Assembly: GCF_010994275.1 (NCBI RefSeq)
Contig: NZ_WMCD01000002.1
Span: forward strand, 248,001-312,000
Source of the DNA: Cyclobacterium jeungdonense
GTDB taxonomy: Bacteria; Bacteroidota; Bacteroidia; Cytophagales; Cyclobacteriaceae
Direction: 5' to 3'
DNA length: 64,000 nt
Below, piece after piece: positions 1-9,070 of the stretch. Positions within the stretch are counted from its first letter, which is position 1. Each line of letters opens with the position of its first letter. The notes below the pieces were generated by a model, which saw only the letters and a program-made list of their open reading frames with translations, searched no databases and was not told the DNA's origin. Made by a program: the position numbers and the translations under genes.

Positions 1-1029
1 CTGATATGTAAAATTGAGGTAACGGACGGAGTTCCTGATGAAGACGAGGGAAAAACGCACGAAAAAAGCAAGCAGGAATCCGACCATGCTGGTGGCAAAA
101 AGGACGGAAATTATGCCACCGGCCATGCTTCACCTGCTGCATCAAAAATTTTGGCCGAAAAAGACATCGATCCCAAATCAGTAAATGGCACGGGCAAAGA
201 TGGTCGTATCACCAAAGACGATGCGCTTAAAGCTGAGAAACCGAAAGCAACACCAAGCCCCGGCAAATCTCCATCAGCTGAAAAGGATAAATCTGAGCAA
301 CCACCTGTTGCGTCAGCTAAAAAGGGAACGCGTGATAGCCGGAGGGAGAAAATGAGTTCGCTTAGAAAAACCATCTCCCGGCGCCTGGTTTCGGTAAAAA
401 ATGAAACGGCCATGTTAACCACCTTTAACGAGGTAAACATGAAACCCATCATGGATCTGCGAAAGCAATATAAAGATAAATTTAAAGAGCGGTATGAAGT
501 AAATCTGGGCTTCATGTCTTTCTTCACCAAAGCGGTATGTATCGCCTTGAAGGAATGGCCTGCAGTCAATGCTCAAATAGATGGCAATGAAATCATTTAC
601 CATGATTTCTGTGACGTTTCCATTGCCGTATCCTCCCCCAAAGGGCTGGTAGTTCCGGTGATCCGAAATGCAGAGCAACTTTCATTTGCAGAGATTGAAA
701 AAGAAGTGGTACGACTGGCGATTAAGGCGAGAGAAGGCAAACTGACCATTGATGAAATGACCGGAGGCACCTTTACCTTAACTAACGGGGGGATCTTTGG
801 ATCCATGATGTCCACACCAATCATCAACGCTCCGCAAGCCGCCATTTTGGGTATGCATAATATTGTGGAAAGACCAATGGCTGTGAATGGTGAAGTTCAG
901 ATTCTTCCCATGATGTACCTGGCTCTCTCATACGATCATCGAATTATTGACGGAAGGGAATCGGTAAGTTTTCTGGTGCGTGTGAAAGAACTACTGGAAG
1001 ATCCTTCCCGATTATTACTAGGTATTTAA
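1..1029 (+). CDS. odhB: Dihydrolipoyllysine-residue succinyltransferase, E2 of 2-oxoglutarate dehydrogenase (5' truncated)
   Basis: The E2 core transfers succinyl groups from lipoyl-lysine to CoA in the TCA cycle. The gene enters the window already open in frame 1, so the N-terminal lipoyl domain lies outside. Visible parts are a charged Ala/Lys/Pro linker, a peripheral subunit-binding domain ([15 protein letters not shown] then [12 protein letters not shown]), a second charged linker and the acyltransferase domain ending in the catalytic [11 protein letters not shown] motif (the HxxxDG signature) close to the C-terminus. lpdA, the E3 partner, follows 63 bp downstream. A pyruvate or branched-chain E2 is possible, but the short single-PSBD form and the [12 protein letters not shown] segment favour the succinyl type. 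Confidence 0.88.
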   Translation: MICKIEVTDGVPDEDEGKTHEKSKQESDHAGGKKDGNYATGHASPAASKILAEKDIDPKSVNGTGKDGRITKDDALKAEKPKATPSPGKSPSAEKDKSEQPPVASAKKGTRDSRREKMSSLRKTISRRLVSVKNETAMLTTFNEVNMKPIMDLRKQYKDKFKERYEVNLGFMSFFTKAVCIALKEWPAVNAQIDGNEIIYHDFCDVSIAVSSPKGLVVPVIRNAEQLSFAEIEKEVVRLAIKAREGKLTIDEMTGGTFTLTNGGIFGSMMSTPIINAPQAAILGMHNIVERPMAVNGEVQILPMMYLALSYDHRIIDGRESVSFLVRVKELLEDPSRLLLGI

Positions 1030-1045
1030 CTTTTTCTCACGTACT

Positions 1046-1072
1046 CCTGCCCAGACACGTCGTTAAGGCAGG
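1046..1072. repeat. Small inverted repeat between odhB and lpdA
   Basis: CCTGCC (1046-1051) and GGCAGG (1067-1072) form a 6-bp stem with a 15-nt loop in the 63-bp gap between odhB and lpdA. No T-run follows, so it is not a terminator. It could be an mRNA-stabilising hairpin or a fragment of a dispersed intergenic repeat. Confidence 0.4.
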
Positions 1073-1092
1073 GACTTAAACCACGATCAAGT

Positions 1093-2490
1093 ATGTATGA
1101 TTTAATCGTAATCGGTTCCGGACCAGGTGGTTATGTAGCTGCTATCAGGGCTGCTCAACTTGGCCTGAAAACCGCCATAATCGAAAAATATTCCACGCTT
1201 GGAGGCACCTGTCTGAACGTCGGCTGTATCCCATCCAAAGCCTTGCTGGACTCGTCCGAGCATTACCACAATGCGGCCCATACCTTCAAAAATCATGGCA
1301 TCGACCTGAAGGACTTGAAAGTGAACTTCAAACAAATGATCGAAAGGAAGCGGGAGGTTGTCAAGCAAAATGTGGAAGGTATCCAGTACCTGATGAAAAA
1401 AAACAAAATTGATGTTTTTCAGGGGTTAGGGTCTTTTAAAAATAAAAACACAGTAAGCATCGCCAAAGAGGATGGTAAAAAGGAAGAGATTGAAGGTAAA
1501 AACATTCTCATCGCTACCGGCTCCAAGCCTGCCAGCTTGCCTTTCATCTCGCTGGACAAGGAAAGAATCATCACGTCCACCGAGGCACTTGAGCTAAAAG
1601 AGGTACCCAAGCATTTGATTATCATTGGAGGAGGCGTTATTGGTTTGGAACTGGGTTCTGTATATGCAAGACTGGGAGCTAAGGTTTCGGTTGTTGAGTA
1701 CCTGGACAGCATTATCCCCACCATGGACAAAACTATGGGCAAAGAACTCCAAAAATCCCTCAAAAAGTTAGGAATGGAATTCTACCTCAAGCACAAAGTG
1801 ACCGGAGTAGAAAAAAAGGGCAAAGAAGTGACCGTTACGGCCCAGACTTCGAAAGAGGAAACAGTGAATCTCAAAGGAGATTATGTACTGGTCTCCATCG
1901 GAAGGAAACCCTATACCGAAGGTTTGAATACAGAAGCTGCCGGTGTAAAAGTGAATGATAAGGGTCAGGTAGAAGTAGACGAACACCTTAAAACATCGGC
2001 AGACAACATCTACGCTATCGGAGATGTGGTAAAAGGGGCCATGCTTGCCCACAAAGCAGAAGAAGAGGGCGTTTTTGTAGCTGAGAAACTGGCAGGTCAA
2101 AAGCCGCATATCAATTATTTGTTGATCCCCGGTGTGGTTTACACCTGGCCGGAAGTAGCTTCTGTGGGCTACACAGAAGAACAGCTCAAGGAAAAGGGTG
2201 TTAAATATAAAAGCGGAAAATTCCCCTTCATGGCTTCTGGCAGAGCTAGGGCCAGCGGAGATACCGACGGGCTTGTAAAAGTGATGGCAGATGCGGAAAC
2301 GGATGAAATTTTAGGGGTGCATATGATCGGACCCCGTACTGCAGATATGATAGCGGAAGCAGTGGTGGCCATGGAATACAGGGCCTCTGCTGAAGACATT
2401 TCCCGAATGTCCCACGCCCATCCTACTTATACGGAAGCTTTTCGAGAAGCTTGCCTGGCAGCTACGGATAACCGGGCACTTCATGTGTAA
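1093..2490 (+). CDS. lpdA: Dihydrolipoyl dehydrogenase (E3)
   Basis: FAD- and NAD-dependent E3 subunit that reoxidises dihydrolipoamide in 2-oxo acid dehydrogenase complexes. The 465-residue length is standard. Seen in order are the FAD-binding IGSGPGG at residues 7-13, the redox disulfide in GGTCLNVGCIPSK (Cys40 and Cys45), a second Rossmann motif GGGVIGLELG near residue 180, the FAD-contacting AIGDVV segment near residue 312, and the C-terminal HAHPTYTE catalytic dyad (His443, Glu448). It sits directly behind odhB and is closed by a strong terminator, so the two are probably cotranscribed. Confidence 0.95.
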   Translation: MYDLIVIGSGPGGYVAAIRAAQLGLKTAIIEKYSTLGGTCLNVGCIPSKALLDSSEHYHNAAHTFKNHGIDLKDLKVNFKQMIERKREVVKQNVEGIQYLMKKNKIDVFQGLGSFKNKNTVSIAKEDGKKEEIEGKNILIATGSKPASLPFISLDKERIITSTEALELKEVPKHLIIIGGGVIGLELGSVYARLGAKVSVVEYLDSIIPTMDKTMGKELQKSLKKLGMEFYLKHKVTGVEKKGKEVTVTAQTSKEETVNLKGDYVLVSIGRKPYTEGLNTEAAGVKVNDKGQVEVDEHLKTSADNIYAIGDVVKGAMLAHKAEEEGVFVAEKLAGQKPHINYLLIPGVVYTWPEVASVGYTEEQLKEKGVKYKSGKFPFMASGRARASGDTDGLVKVMADAETDEILGVHMIGPRTADMIAEAVVAMEYRASAEDISRMSHAHPTYTEAFREACLAATDNRALHV

Positions 2491-2510
2491 AATTCCCGAC
2501 TTTGATCAAA

Positions 2511-2540
2511 AGCCCTTGACCCAATCAAGGGCTTTTTTTT
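2511..2540 (+). terminator. Rho-independent terminator of odhB-lpdA
   Basis: AGCCCTTGA and TCAAGGGCT form a perfect 9-bp stem around a 5-nt loop, followed by eight T residues, 21 bp after the lpdA stop. Confidence 0.88.
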
Positions 2541-2737
2541 ATAATCCATTCAAAGACTAAGCATCAAGAATCTTTGGGAAAGTGACCTGTCAAAATAAAA
2601 ACCCTTAAAATTCCAACTATCGAACTTCTCCCCTTCAAAATGAATTACAGAAAAGTAATTTCGAGCCTGGAGACTTATCTCAACTGGTGAAAAAAGGGAA
2701 AGACTTCAAAAATTTAACCGGTAAAGTTGGTGAAACA

Positions 2738-4030
2738 TTAGATAAAATCCATAAGCATTTCCAGTTTCATTCCCCGGCTGCCCTTGATCAGAATCTGATA
2801 GTCCTCCAGGGAAGAATCCTGAAGCCAATTTCTCAAGGAAAAAGGGTCCGGGAAGTACAGTGCTTTGGGTACCTTCGGTAAGGCATGATGTATTTGTTCG
2901 CCGGTCAGGCAGACCTTATCCAGTGGCATCCTTTGCAACAATTCTCCTAGTTTTTCATGTTCTTCCCTGGTATGGGCGCCCAACTCTAACATGTCGCCGA
3001 GAATTACCATTTTATAACGGCGCTTATTCAGTTTTTCAAAAGCTTTAAGGGCTTCTTCCATACTGGAAGGATTAGCATTGTAGGCATCCAGAAAAATCCA
3101 ATTACTCCTTTTTTCCATAATCTGGGAGCGCATGTTGGCAGGGACATAGCCTGCCGCTGCTTTGGCAGCTTCCTCGGCCGGAACACCAAAAAAAGTACCT
3201 ACGCAAATGGCGGCTGCTATATTATCAAAATTATAACTTCCTATCAGACCGGAAGTATAGGACTGCGAATCCCTTCCAACGCTAAACCTCACGTAAGGAT
3301 CTGCATCCAACATGGTTACCGAACAAAAATCATCCGTGCCCGGAAATAATACCGGATCTTTAAACCGTCGGATCATTTGCGAGAAAACCTGCTGTCTTGT
3401 ATTGATAAATACCGTCCCTTCTGATTTCCGAAGAAACTGGAAAAGTTCGGTTTTGGTCTTCAAAACACCTTCCGGGCCTCCCATCCCTTCCAGGTGGGCT
3501 TTCCCAATATTGGTAATCAATCCATGGGTTGGCAAAGCGATTTGACATAGTTCTGCTATATCCCCCTGTTTATTAGCTCCCATTTCGATGATTGCCATTT
3601 CTGTTTCAGCTGTAATACCCAACAAGGTCAATGGAACTCCGATGTGGTTATTCAGATTGCCCACTGTCGCATGTACCTGAAATTTACGCGACAAGACCGA
3701 CTGCATTAATTCTTTGGTGGTGGTTTTTCCATTGGACCCGGTAAGGCCAATGACGGGCACATCGAATTTTTTTCTATGAAAAGTAGAAAGGTCCTGAAGC
3801 GCTTTCAGCACATCTTCTACCAGAAAATACTGCTCTCCTGCCACTACTTCCGGATCGTCTACGACCACCAGAGAGGCGCCACGCTCCAAAGCCCTTGCTG
3901 CGTAACGATTCCCATCAAAATTCGGTCCCTTGAGGGCAAAAAACAGTTCCCCTACTTGTAGTTTTCGCGTATCCGTACAGGCTCCTTTTGCTGCCTGAAA
4001 GTGGCTGTACAATTGTGTAATCTTTTCCAT
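2738..4030 (-). CDS. murF: UDP-N-acetylmuramoyl-tripeptide--D-alanyl-D-alanine ligase
   Basis: Cytoplasmic ATP-dependent ligase that adds D-Ala-D-Ala to the UDP-MurNAc tripeptide in peptidoglycan synthesis. The 430-residue protein has the N-terminal Mur domain with DTRKLQVGELFFALKG, the ATP P-loop GSNGKTTTKE at residues 98-107, the central-domain EMGANKQGDIAELC motif, LDAYNANPSSMEEAL for the C-terminal domain, and the late KGSRGMKLE motif. It is a stand-alone gene convergent with lpdA. A TACTTTTG box lies about 58 bp upstream of the start. Confidence 0.95.
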   Translation of the reverse strand: MEKITQLYSHFQAAKGACTDTRKLQVGELFFALKGPNFDGNRYAARALERGASLVVVDDPEVVAGEQYFLVEDVLKALQDLSTFHRKKFDVPVIGLTGSNGKTTTKELMQSVLSRKFQVHATVGNLNNHIGVPLTLLGITAETEMAIIEMGANKQGDIAELCQIALPTHGLITNIGKAHLEGMGGPEGVLKTKTELFQFLRKSEGTVFINTRQQVFSQMIRRFKDPVLFPGTDDFCSVTMLDADPYVRFSVGRDSQSYTSGLIGSYNFDNIAAAICVGTFFGVPAEEAAKAAAGYVPANMRSQIMEKRSNWIFLDAYNANPSSMEEALKAFEKLNKRRYKMVILGDMLELGAHTREEHEKLGELLQRMPLDKVCLTGEQIHHALPKVPKALYFPDPFSLRNWLQDSSLEDYQILIKGSRGMKLEMLMDFI

Positions 4031-4087
4031 TGCTGGTTCTTTGCTTCCAAATGCTAAAAATTAGGGATGTATAGCTCCCCTTTCAGG

Positions 4088-4095
4088 CAAAAGTA
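4088..4095 (-). promoter_or_regulatory. Candidate -7 box upstream of murF
   Basis: TACTTTTG on the minus strand fits the Bacteroidota TAnnTTTG box. No well-spaced -33 TTTG element is visible, so support is partial. Confidence 0.35.
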
Positions 4096-4206
4096 ATATA
4101 TCCGTTTTCAATTTTTATCGTTAAAGAACAAAAATAACTATAATAATGGCTGGTAAACCATTACTTTCACCTCCAAGCTTAAAAACTACCAACAGACACC
4201 AAACTC

Positions 4207-6342
4207 TTGATGCGTCGAACGTACCTACTCCTTTTTCTGGCAATAGGGCTTGTAATAAAGACCCAGTCCCAGGATGTATTTCAGATAGATTCCAACATCC
4301 GGGTTATTTCCACCGCTGAAGAAGAGCTAACCATGCCTTTTGCCGGAGGCATCAACGCCGCGCAATTCCAGCAATTTGATTTGGATGATGACGGAGTGGA
4401 AGAATTGGTAATTTGGGATATCAATGCGGGGAGAATTCATGCGTATGAGAAAACGGATACCGGGTACGGGTATTTTCGCGGAGCGGAATACTATTTTCCG
4501 GAGGACGTCAATGGCTTTCTGCTGCTGACAGACTTTGACCAAGACGGGAAAAAAGATTTGTTTACCGGTTCTCCCTTTGGTATCAAGGCATACCGAAACA
4601 CTAGTACCGGCGAGGGGCCATTTCCTAACTGGGAAGTGGCTGAAGAGTTCCTAAGGCTGGAAAACGGGTCCAATTTGACGGCAAATATACTGGATGTACC
4701 ACTGATCGAAGACCTGGACGGGGACGGAGACCTGGATGTACTCACATTTAATTTTGCTACCGGGGATTACCTGGAATATTACCGAAATTCCAGTGTAGAG
4801 CGCAGCGGAGCACCGGGGATTGACGGTTTTGCCTCTGCCGTAAATCGATGGGGAAATTTTGAGTTTTGCGGTTGTGATGCGATTAGTTTTGGAGTGACCT
4901 GTGGCGGACAGCCCATCACTGAGAATTTCCCTCCGACCTCGCTCCGTACCATGCATTCCGGAGGCCATACCCTGCTTTATCAGGATTTTAATAAAGATGG
5001 GACCAGAGATTTGCTCATCGGCCAGGATTTGTGCCAAACCCTGTATTTTCTTCCAAATAAGGCGACAGACAACGAGCCTCTTTTCGAAACTTTTTCCAAA
5101 TCCCTTCCGGATTTTGGCACTTTACCTGAATTTCCGATTTTTCATAGTGCATTTCCTTTAGAAGAAAAGTTGGTAGTTTCCAGTCATTCTTCAGAACCTG
5201 CTCTAAATAGCGGAGCAGATTTTTCGGAAAGCGTGTATTTGCTTCAACCTGGCCAGTCAGACCCCGTTGAAACTTCGGCTTTTTTACAAGAGCAAATGTT
5301 GGATTTTGGAGAAAATTCTCGTCCCTACTTTACAGGAAATAGATTACAGGGAAATTTATATGTAGGTGCGAACCTGCTTACCAATAAAGGCGTTCAGGGC
5401 CGGATTTTTGAATTTGAGCTGAAAGATAATACCCTTCGGCTGATTAACGATGACCATATGGAATTGTCAAAAACGACCGTCCTGGAACCGGGGTATCAGC
5501 AATTCACCAATGCCTCTGGCAAAGCATTTCATGTCCTCAGTGTAGAAGTATATACCAATCAGATTCCGGAGAAAAAACTATGGATTTCTCCCTTTTCCTC
5601 TCCTGAAGAAAGAATAGAGATTTCATTGCCTGAATTCACCTTGCGGGGATCAGATCAGGTATACCTGTTTCATGATTCGAGGGATAATTACCTACTATTG
5701 GCCCGTCAAACGGGGGAATTGGTTTTGTTTTCAATCTCCGGTGACATCGTTCCGGAGGTAAAACTACTGGAGCGGGAGTTTCTTAATTTTGCGGATAATC
5801 CGGTAAGCAGAAACCTTTCGGTAGCTGTGAGTTCCGGTCCCCAGCCCCATTTGGTGGCCATTGATCAACGGGGAGTATTGTACGCTGCGGCGGATATTTT
5901 AGGAATGCCGGAAATCACTCCGGTTTCCATTCAGGTAAAGGAGCAGACCTTTGAAAACACCCGATACGGTAGAAATACCTGGCTCAGTTTTGTCCCGGGA
6001 CTATTGGGAGAGGAAGCCGACCTGATCGTAGGGAACCGGGCGGGAGGGCTGGAATATTTAAGCAGGATTCAGAATCCCGATAATGAGTTTCCCGAACGTA
6101 TGGATGCATTGGTATTTCCGAACCCCAGCAATGGAAAAAAGATTCAATTGATTGTCAATCAACCTAACGTAATCTTGTCGGTCTATGATAGCAACGGAAA
6201 GCTTATAAAATCGGGCTTTGAACTTACTGAAAACGAAAGAAATGAAATTGAACTCTGGGGTTTCCCTCCGGGATTGTATATGTTGGAATTTGTTGCTCCA
6301 AACCATCCAAGGCTTTACAAAAAGCTGTGGTTGCGCCGTTAG
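4207..6342 (+). CDS. Exported FG-GAP/VCBS repeat protein with T9SS type A sorting domain
   Basis: A 711-residue secreted protein of unknown specific role. It has a signal peptide (hydrophobic LLLFLAIGLVI before TQSQD), then four calcium-type Asp-rich repeats in the first 280 residues (for example DLDDDGVEELVIWD, DFDQDGKKDLFTG, DLDGDGDLDVLTF, DFNKDGTRDLLIG) typical of FG-GAP propeller blades. A longer beta-rich middle follows, and from about residue 635 a sorting domain beginning VFPNPSNGK with NGKLI and LPPGLY-like features. T9SS cargo crosses the outer membrane and is often anchored at the surface. Its stop is only 3 bp from that of the convergent omega-amidase, with no terminator visible between them. 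Confidence 0.85.
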   Translation: MMRRTYLLLFLAIGLVIKTQSQDVFQIDSNIRVISTAEEELTMPFAGGINAAQFQQFDLDDDGVEELVIWDINAGRIHAYEKTDTGYGYFRGAEYYFPEDVNGFLLLTDFDQDGKKDLFTGSPFGIKAYRNTSTGEGPFPNWEVAEEFLRLENGSNLTANILDVPLIEDLDGDGDLDVLTFNFATGDYLEYYRNSSVERSGAPGIDGFASAVNRWGNFEFCGCDAISFGVTCGGQPITENFPPTSLRTMHSGGHTLLYQDFNKDGTRDLLIGQDLCQTLYFLPNKATDNEPLFETFSKSLPDFGTLPEFPIFHSAFPLEEKLVVSSHSSEPALNSGADFSESVYLLQPGQSDPVETSAFLQEQMLDFGENSRPYFTGNRLQGNLYVGANLLTNKGVQGRIFEFELKDNTLRLINDDHMELSKTTVLEPGYQQFTNASGKAFHVLSVEVYTNQIPEKKLWISPFSSPEERIEISLPEFTLRGSDQVYLFHDSRDNYLLLARQTGELVLFSISGDIVPEVKLLEREFLNFADNPVSRNLSVAVSSGPQPHLVAIDQRGVLYAAADILGMPEITPVSIQVKEQTFENTRYGRNTWLSFVPGLLGEEADLIVGNRAGGLEYLSRIQNPDNEFPERMDALVFPNPSNGKKIQLIVNQPNVILSVYDSNGKLIKSGFELTENERNEIELWGFPPGLYMLEFVAPNHPRLYKKLWLRR

Positions 6343-6345
6343 GCA

Positions 6346-7137
6346 TTATTTTAAAATGAAGGTATCCGAATCTTTCCAGGCAGGAAATTTCTTTCTGTAT
6401 TCGATAAGCGCGTCGCCCTCAAGTGTAACTCGAACAATTCCCTCTTTCTCTCCCCCGCTGGCCAGGCAATTCCCCTTAAAATCATAGGCTGCGGAGTGGC
6501 CACAATAATTTACTCCGTTTCCATCCTGACCGACACGATTGACACCCACGCAATAAGACAGGTTTTCCACCGCTCTGGCTTGCAGCAAAATATCCCATGC
6601 CTGAACCCTGGGAGCAGGCCATGAAGCCACATAGAAGATCAGATCGTAGTCCATAACCCCCTCCTTGGAGGCCTGGTTTCGGGACCAGACCGGGAATCGT
6701 AAGTCGTAACAAACCTGCGGGCGTATCTTCCAGCCCTTCAGCGAAAAGAACTCGTTTTTGGTGCCCATCGAATAAAAGTCGTCTTCGTCAGCCATTCGAA
6801 ACAAGTGTCTTTTATCGTAACAGGATACTTTTCCACCGGGTTCGACCCAAAGCAGGCGATTATAAAAGTCCTTCCCATCTTTGATAATTATACTTCCGGT
6901 AACTACTGCACTCATTTGCCCAGCCATTTGCTGCATCCACCGGGTACTGTGCAAGTTCATCGGTTCAGCCTGACTAGCGGTATTCATGGTAAAGCCTGTC
7001 GTAAACATTTCGGGAAGGACCAATAGGTCGGCTTTATCCTCCATACGCCATATTTTCTCCTCAAACATGGCCAGGTTGGCCGCAGAATCTTCCCAATGAA
7101 GCTCGGTTTGAAATAAAGCTAAGGTAATATTTTCCAT
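6346..7137 (-). CDS. Omega-amidase / nitrilase-superfamily C-N hydrolase (YafV/Nit2-like)
   Basis: 263 residues with the full nitrilase triad: Glu43 in LVLPEMFTTGF, Lys109 in CYDKRHLF and Cys143 in PQVCYDLRFP. The closest known type is the omega-amidase that hydrolyses 2-oxoglutaramate or 2-oxosuccinamate to 2-oxo acid and ammonia, a metabolite-repair step after glutamine transamination. It is the last gene of a minus-strand run with def, ruvX and a hemerythrin protein, 37 bp after def. The family call is firm; the exact substrate is inferred. Confidence 0.88.
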   Translation of the reverse strand: MENITLALFQTELHWEDSAANLAMFEEKIWRMEDKADLLVLPEMFTTGFTMNTASQAEPMNLHSTRWMQQMAGQMSAVVTGSIIIKDGKDFYNRLLWVEPGGKVSCYDKRHLFRMADEDDFYSMGTKNEFFSLKGWKIRPQVCYDLRFPVWSRNQASKEGVMDYDLIFYVASWPAPRVQAWDILLQARAVENLSYCVGVNRVGQDGNGVNYCGHSAAYDFKGNCLASGGEKEGIVRVTLEGDALIEYRKKFPAWKDSDTFILK

Positions 7138-7174
7138 AAACGGATCACTACTAATAAATAAGTACGACGGCCTG

Positions 7175-7726
7175 TTAGCCGGGATAGACCATGCGGTAGT
7201 CAGTAGGAACTTTTCCTTTGCTGATATCCATTAATTTCCCTTTAACCATCCGTTTTTTTAACCCCTTGAGGTAATCAATAAAGAGAATCCCTTCCAGATG
7301 ATCGTATTCGTGCTGAATCACCCGGGCGGTCATGCCTGAAAATTCCTCCTCTTTCAGATTCCAGTTTTCATCAAAATACTCAATGGTCAATTTTTCGGGA
7401 CGAGTAATCTCTGCGCGTACTTCAGGTATACTCAGGCATCCTTCTTCAAAAACATATTTATCACCGTATTCATCCAGAATGATGGGGTTAATAAAAGCTT
7501 TTCTTACTCCCTTTTCAGTGTCACCCTCATCCAGCATCAAACTGCTATCGATTACGAACAAGCGGATTCCCTTATTTATTTGAGGGGCGGCCAGCCCTAC
7601 TCCGCTTGCCAATCCCATGGTCTCAAACATGTCTTTGACTAATCCTTTTACATCGTCACCTTCCTGAATTTCTTCGGCTTCTCTTTTCAAAATAGGGTTT
7701 CCATACGCGACTATGGGATATATCAT
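7175..7726 (-). CDS. def: Peptide deformylase
   Basis: Removes the N-formyl group from nascent proteins. The 183-residue protein carries the three family motifs: GVGLAAPQI (residues 42-50), EEGCLSIP with metal-binding Cys97, and QHEYDHLEG with His139, Glu140 and His143. Its first 4 bp overlap the ruvX stop, indicating translational coupling. Confidence 0.96.
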   Translation of the reverse strand: MIYPIVAYGNPILKREAEEIQEGDDVKGLVKDMFETMGLASGVGLAAPQINKGIRLFVIDSSLMLDEGDTEKGVRKAFINPIILDEYGDKYVFEEGCLSIPEVRAEITRPEKLTIEYFDENWNLKEEEFSGMTARVIQHEYDHLEGILFIDYLKGLKKRMVKGKLMDISKGKVPTDYRMVYPG

Positions 7727-8139
7727 TTCTTTTCCAGGTAAGTTTGTAATATAATGGCAGCACTTATTTTATCCAGATTGCCAGCCTTTTCTCTTCTGTC
7801 CTTTTTTCTGCTTCCCATTTCAATCATGGTTTGCATAGCTAATTTGGAAGTGAAGCGTTCATCCACCATGATTACCTCGACTGCTGGATAGCTTCGTTTT
7901 AGTTTTTTTTCCAGAGCCAGCACTGGCTGGGTCATTTGGGTATCTTTCCCGTCCAACGATTTTGGAAAACCAATTACTATGGCTGTAACCTTTTCCTTTT
8001 CCAAATATAATTTCAAATAACCCAACAAATTATGAGTTGGGATAGTTTCCAATGGATTGGCAACCATGCCCAGGGGGTCAGTAACGGCAAGACCTGTTCG
8101 CTTAGTCCCCAAGTCTATGGCCAGTATCCTGCCCATCAA
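7723..8139 (-). CDS. ruvX: Putative pre-16S rRNA nuclease / Holliday junction resolvase-like protein
   Basis: YqgF/RuvX family, 138 residues, RNase H-like fold. The first acidic residue lies in ILAIDLGTKRTGLAVTDP, a second conserved block is VIGFPKSLDGKDTQMT, and VDERFTSKLA supplies the late acidic motif. In E. coli the protein processes the 16S rRNA 5' end. It overlaps both neighbours by 4 bp (def downstream, hemerythrin gene upstream), so the three are one transcription unit. Confidence 0.92.
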   Translation of the reverse strand: MMGRILAIDLGTKRTGLAVTDPLGMVANPLETIPTHNLLGYLKLYLEKEKVTAIVIGFPKSLDGKDTQMTQPVLALEKKLKRSYPAVEVIMVDERFTSKLAMQTMIEMGSRKKDRREKAGNLDKISAAIILQTYLEKK

Positions 8140-8894
8140 TTACTTTTAATTTGGAGGGTGATTTTACGCTTAACTTCTTTTTCCAACTCAATTGCTTTGG
8201 GGAAAAGCAGTTCATTTTCAATTTTTGCATGGATTTTCAGCTCTTTTTCCAACTGCTGCAATTCATGGAAAAGAACTTTCAAAGACACCGTAGCACTAAC
8301 AGGTATCTGGTAATCATTGGTGAGTTTCCGTATACCCTCCATTTCATCGTCATGGGCTTCGTGATCAGAGGCCATGATCGCAATTGAAGGCAGGGTGAAT
8401 ACCTGAATGGCCTCTGCAAGTGGTAATACAGCAGCATCAATATCCTGTAAAAGGTCAATTCTCCGGAATAGGGTATCTTCTTCTTCGTGGATATGGTGTA
8501 TAAAATCATCCACAAAAAGAGGAAACATCAACCTTAGGTCCGTCATCAGGTTTTTGTGTCCCGTAGCCAATTCGATCCCGTCCACCATACTTGACAAAAA
8601 GGGAAGGGCTTGCCGCACAAAATACCGGTGCTTTTTCTTTAGGTAACCCACTACCAGCTCAATGGGGTGCAGGTATAATTCTTCTTTGGTAGGCTCCTTT
8701 CTGGACGCCCAGTCTTCCAGGGCTGCTATCACCTGTGCGGGATTTACTTTATGAGCCTGACAAGCCTCTTCCAAGGAATGCGTTTCATGCTGAAAAAAAC
8801 TAATTCCAAAATAATGCAATACCCCCGCCAGAATGTGGTTTTCACTGACTAGATCCGCTACGGATTTTTTATGGTTGTCTTCAAAGGGATGCAT
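8136..8894 (-). CDS. Hemerythrin-domain protein related to RIC/ScdA iron-sulfur repair proteins
   Basis: 252 residues. Residues 12-62 match the ScdA_N layout (a helical stretch, then SLEEACQAHKVNP), but the pair of cysteines normally found just before this point is replaced by GISFFQHETHS. Residues 75-235 form a hemerythrin-like bundle with candidate di-iron ligands: His133, His134 and His136 in DDFIHHIHEEED, His178 and His181 in SDHEAHDDE, His210, and HAKIENE (His222, Glu226). RIC proteins repair Fe-S clusters after nitrosative or oxidative damage; here the N-terminal chemistry must differ. It heads the ruvX-def-amidase run. Confidence 0.8.
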   Translation of the reverse strand: MHPFEDNHKKSVADLVSENHILAGVLHYFGISFFQHETHSLEEACQAHKVNPAQVIAALEDWASRKEPTKEELYLHPIELVVGYLKKKHRYFVRQALPFLSSMVDGIELATGHKNLMTDLRLMFPLFVDDFIHHIHEEEDTLFRRIDLLQDIDAAVLPLAEAIQVFTLPSIAIMASDHEAHDDEMEGIRKLTNDYQIPVSATVSLKVLFHELQQLEKELKIHAKIENELLFPKAIELEKEVKRKITLQIKSN

Positions 8895-9070
8895 GGTTAC
8901 AAAATTAAAATAATTTAACGTAAAAAAAGGGATGTTGCGGCATCGATTTGAATTTAATTGCGTTAATTTAAACGAAACGCATTCAATGCATGTTTAATTG
9001 TATATTCGATTAAAATCAATTAAATTAAACGATGCATTTCCTTGCATAGTAAAAATAAAACCGAGACAAC

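Noticed and set aside
2687-2881. Short plus-strand open frame starting GTG between the lpdA terminator and murF
   Set aside because: It runs antisense into the murF 3' end, and the residues after the first 17 are the antisense reading of murF; no family resemblance.
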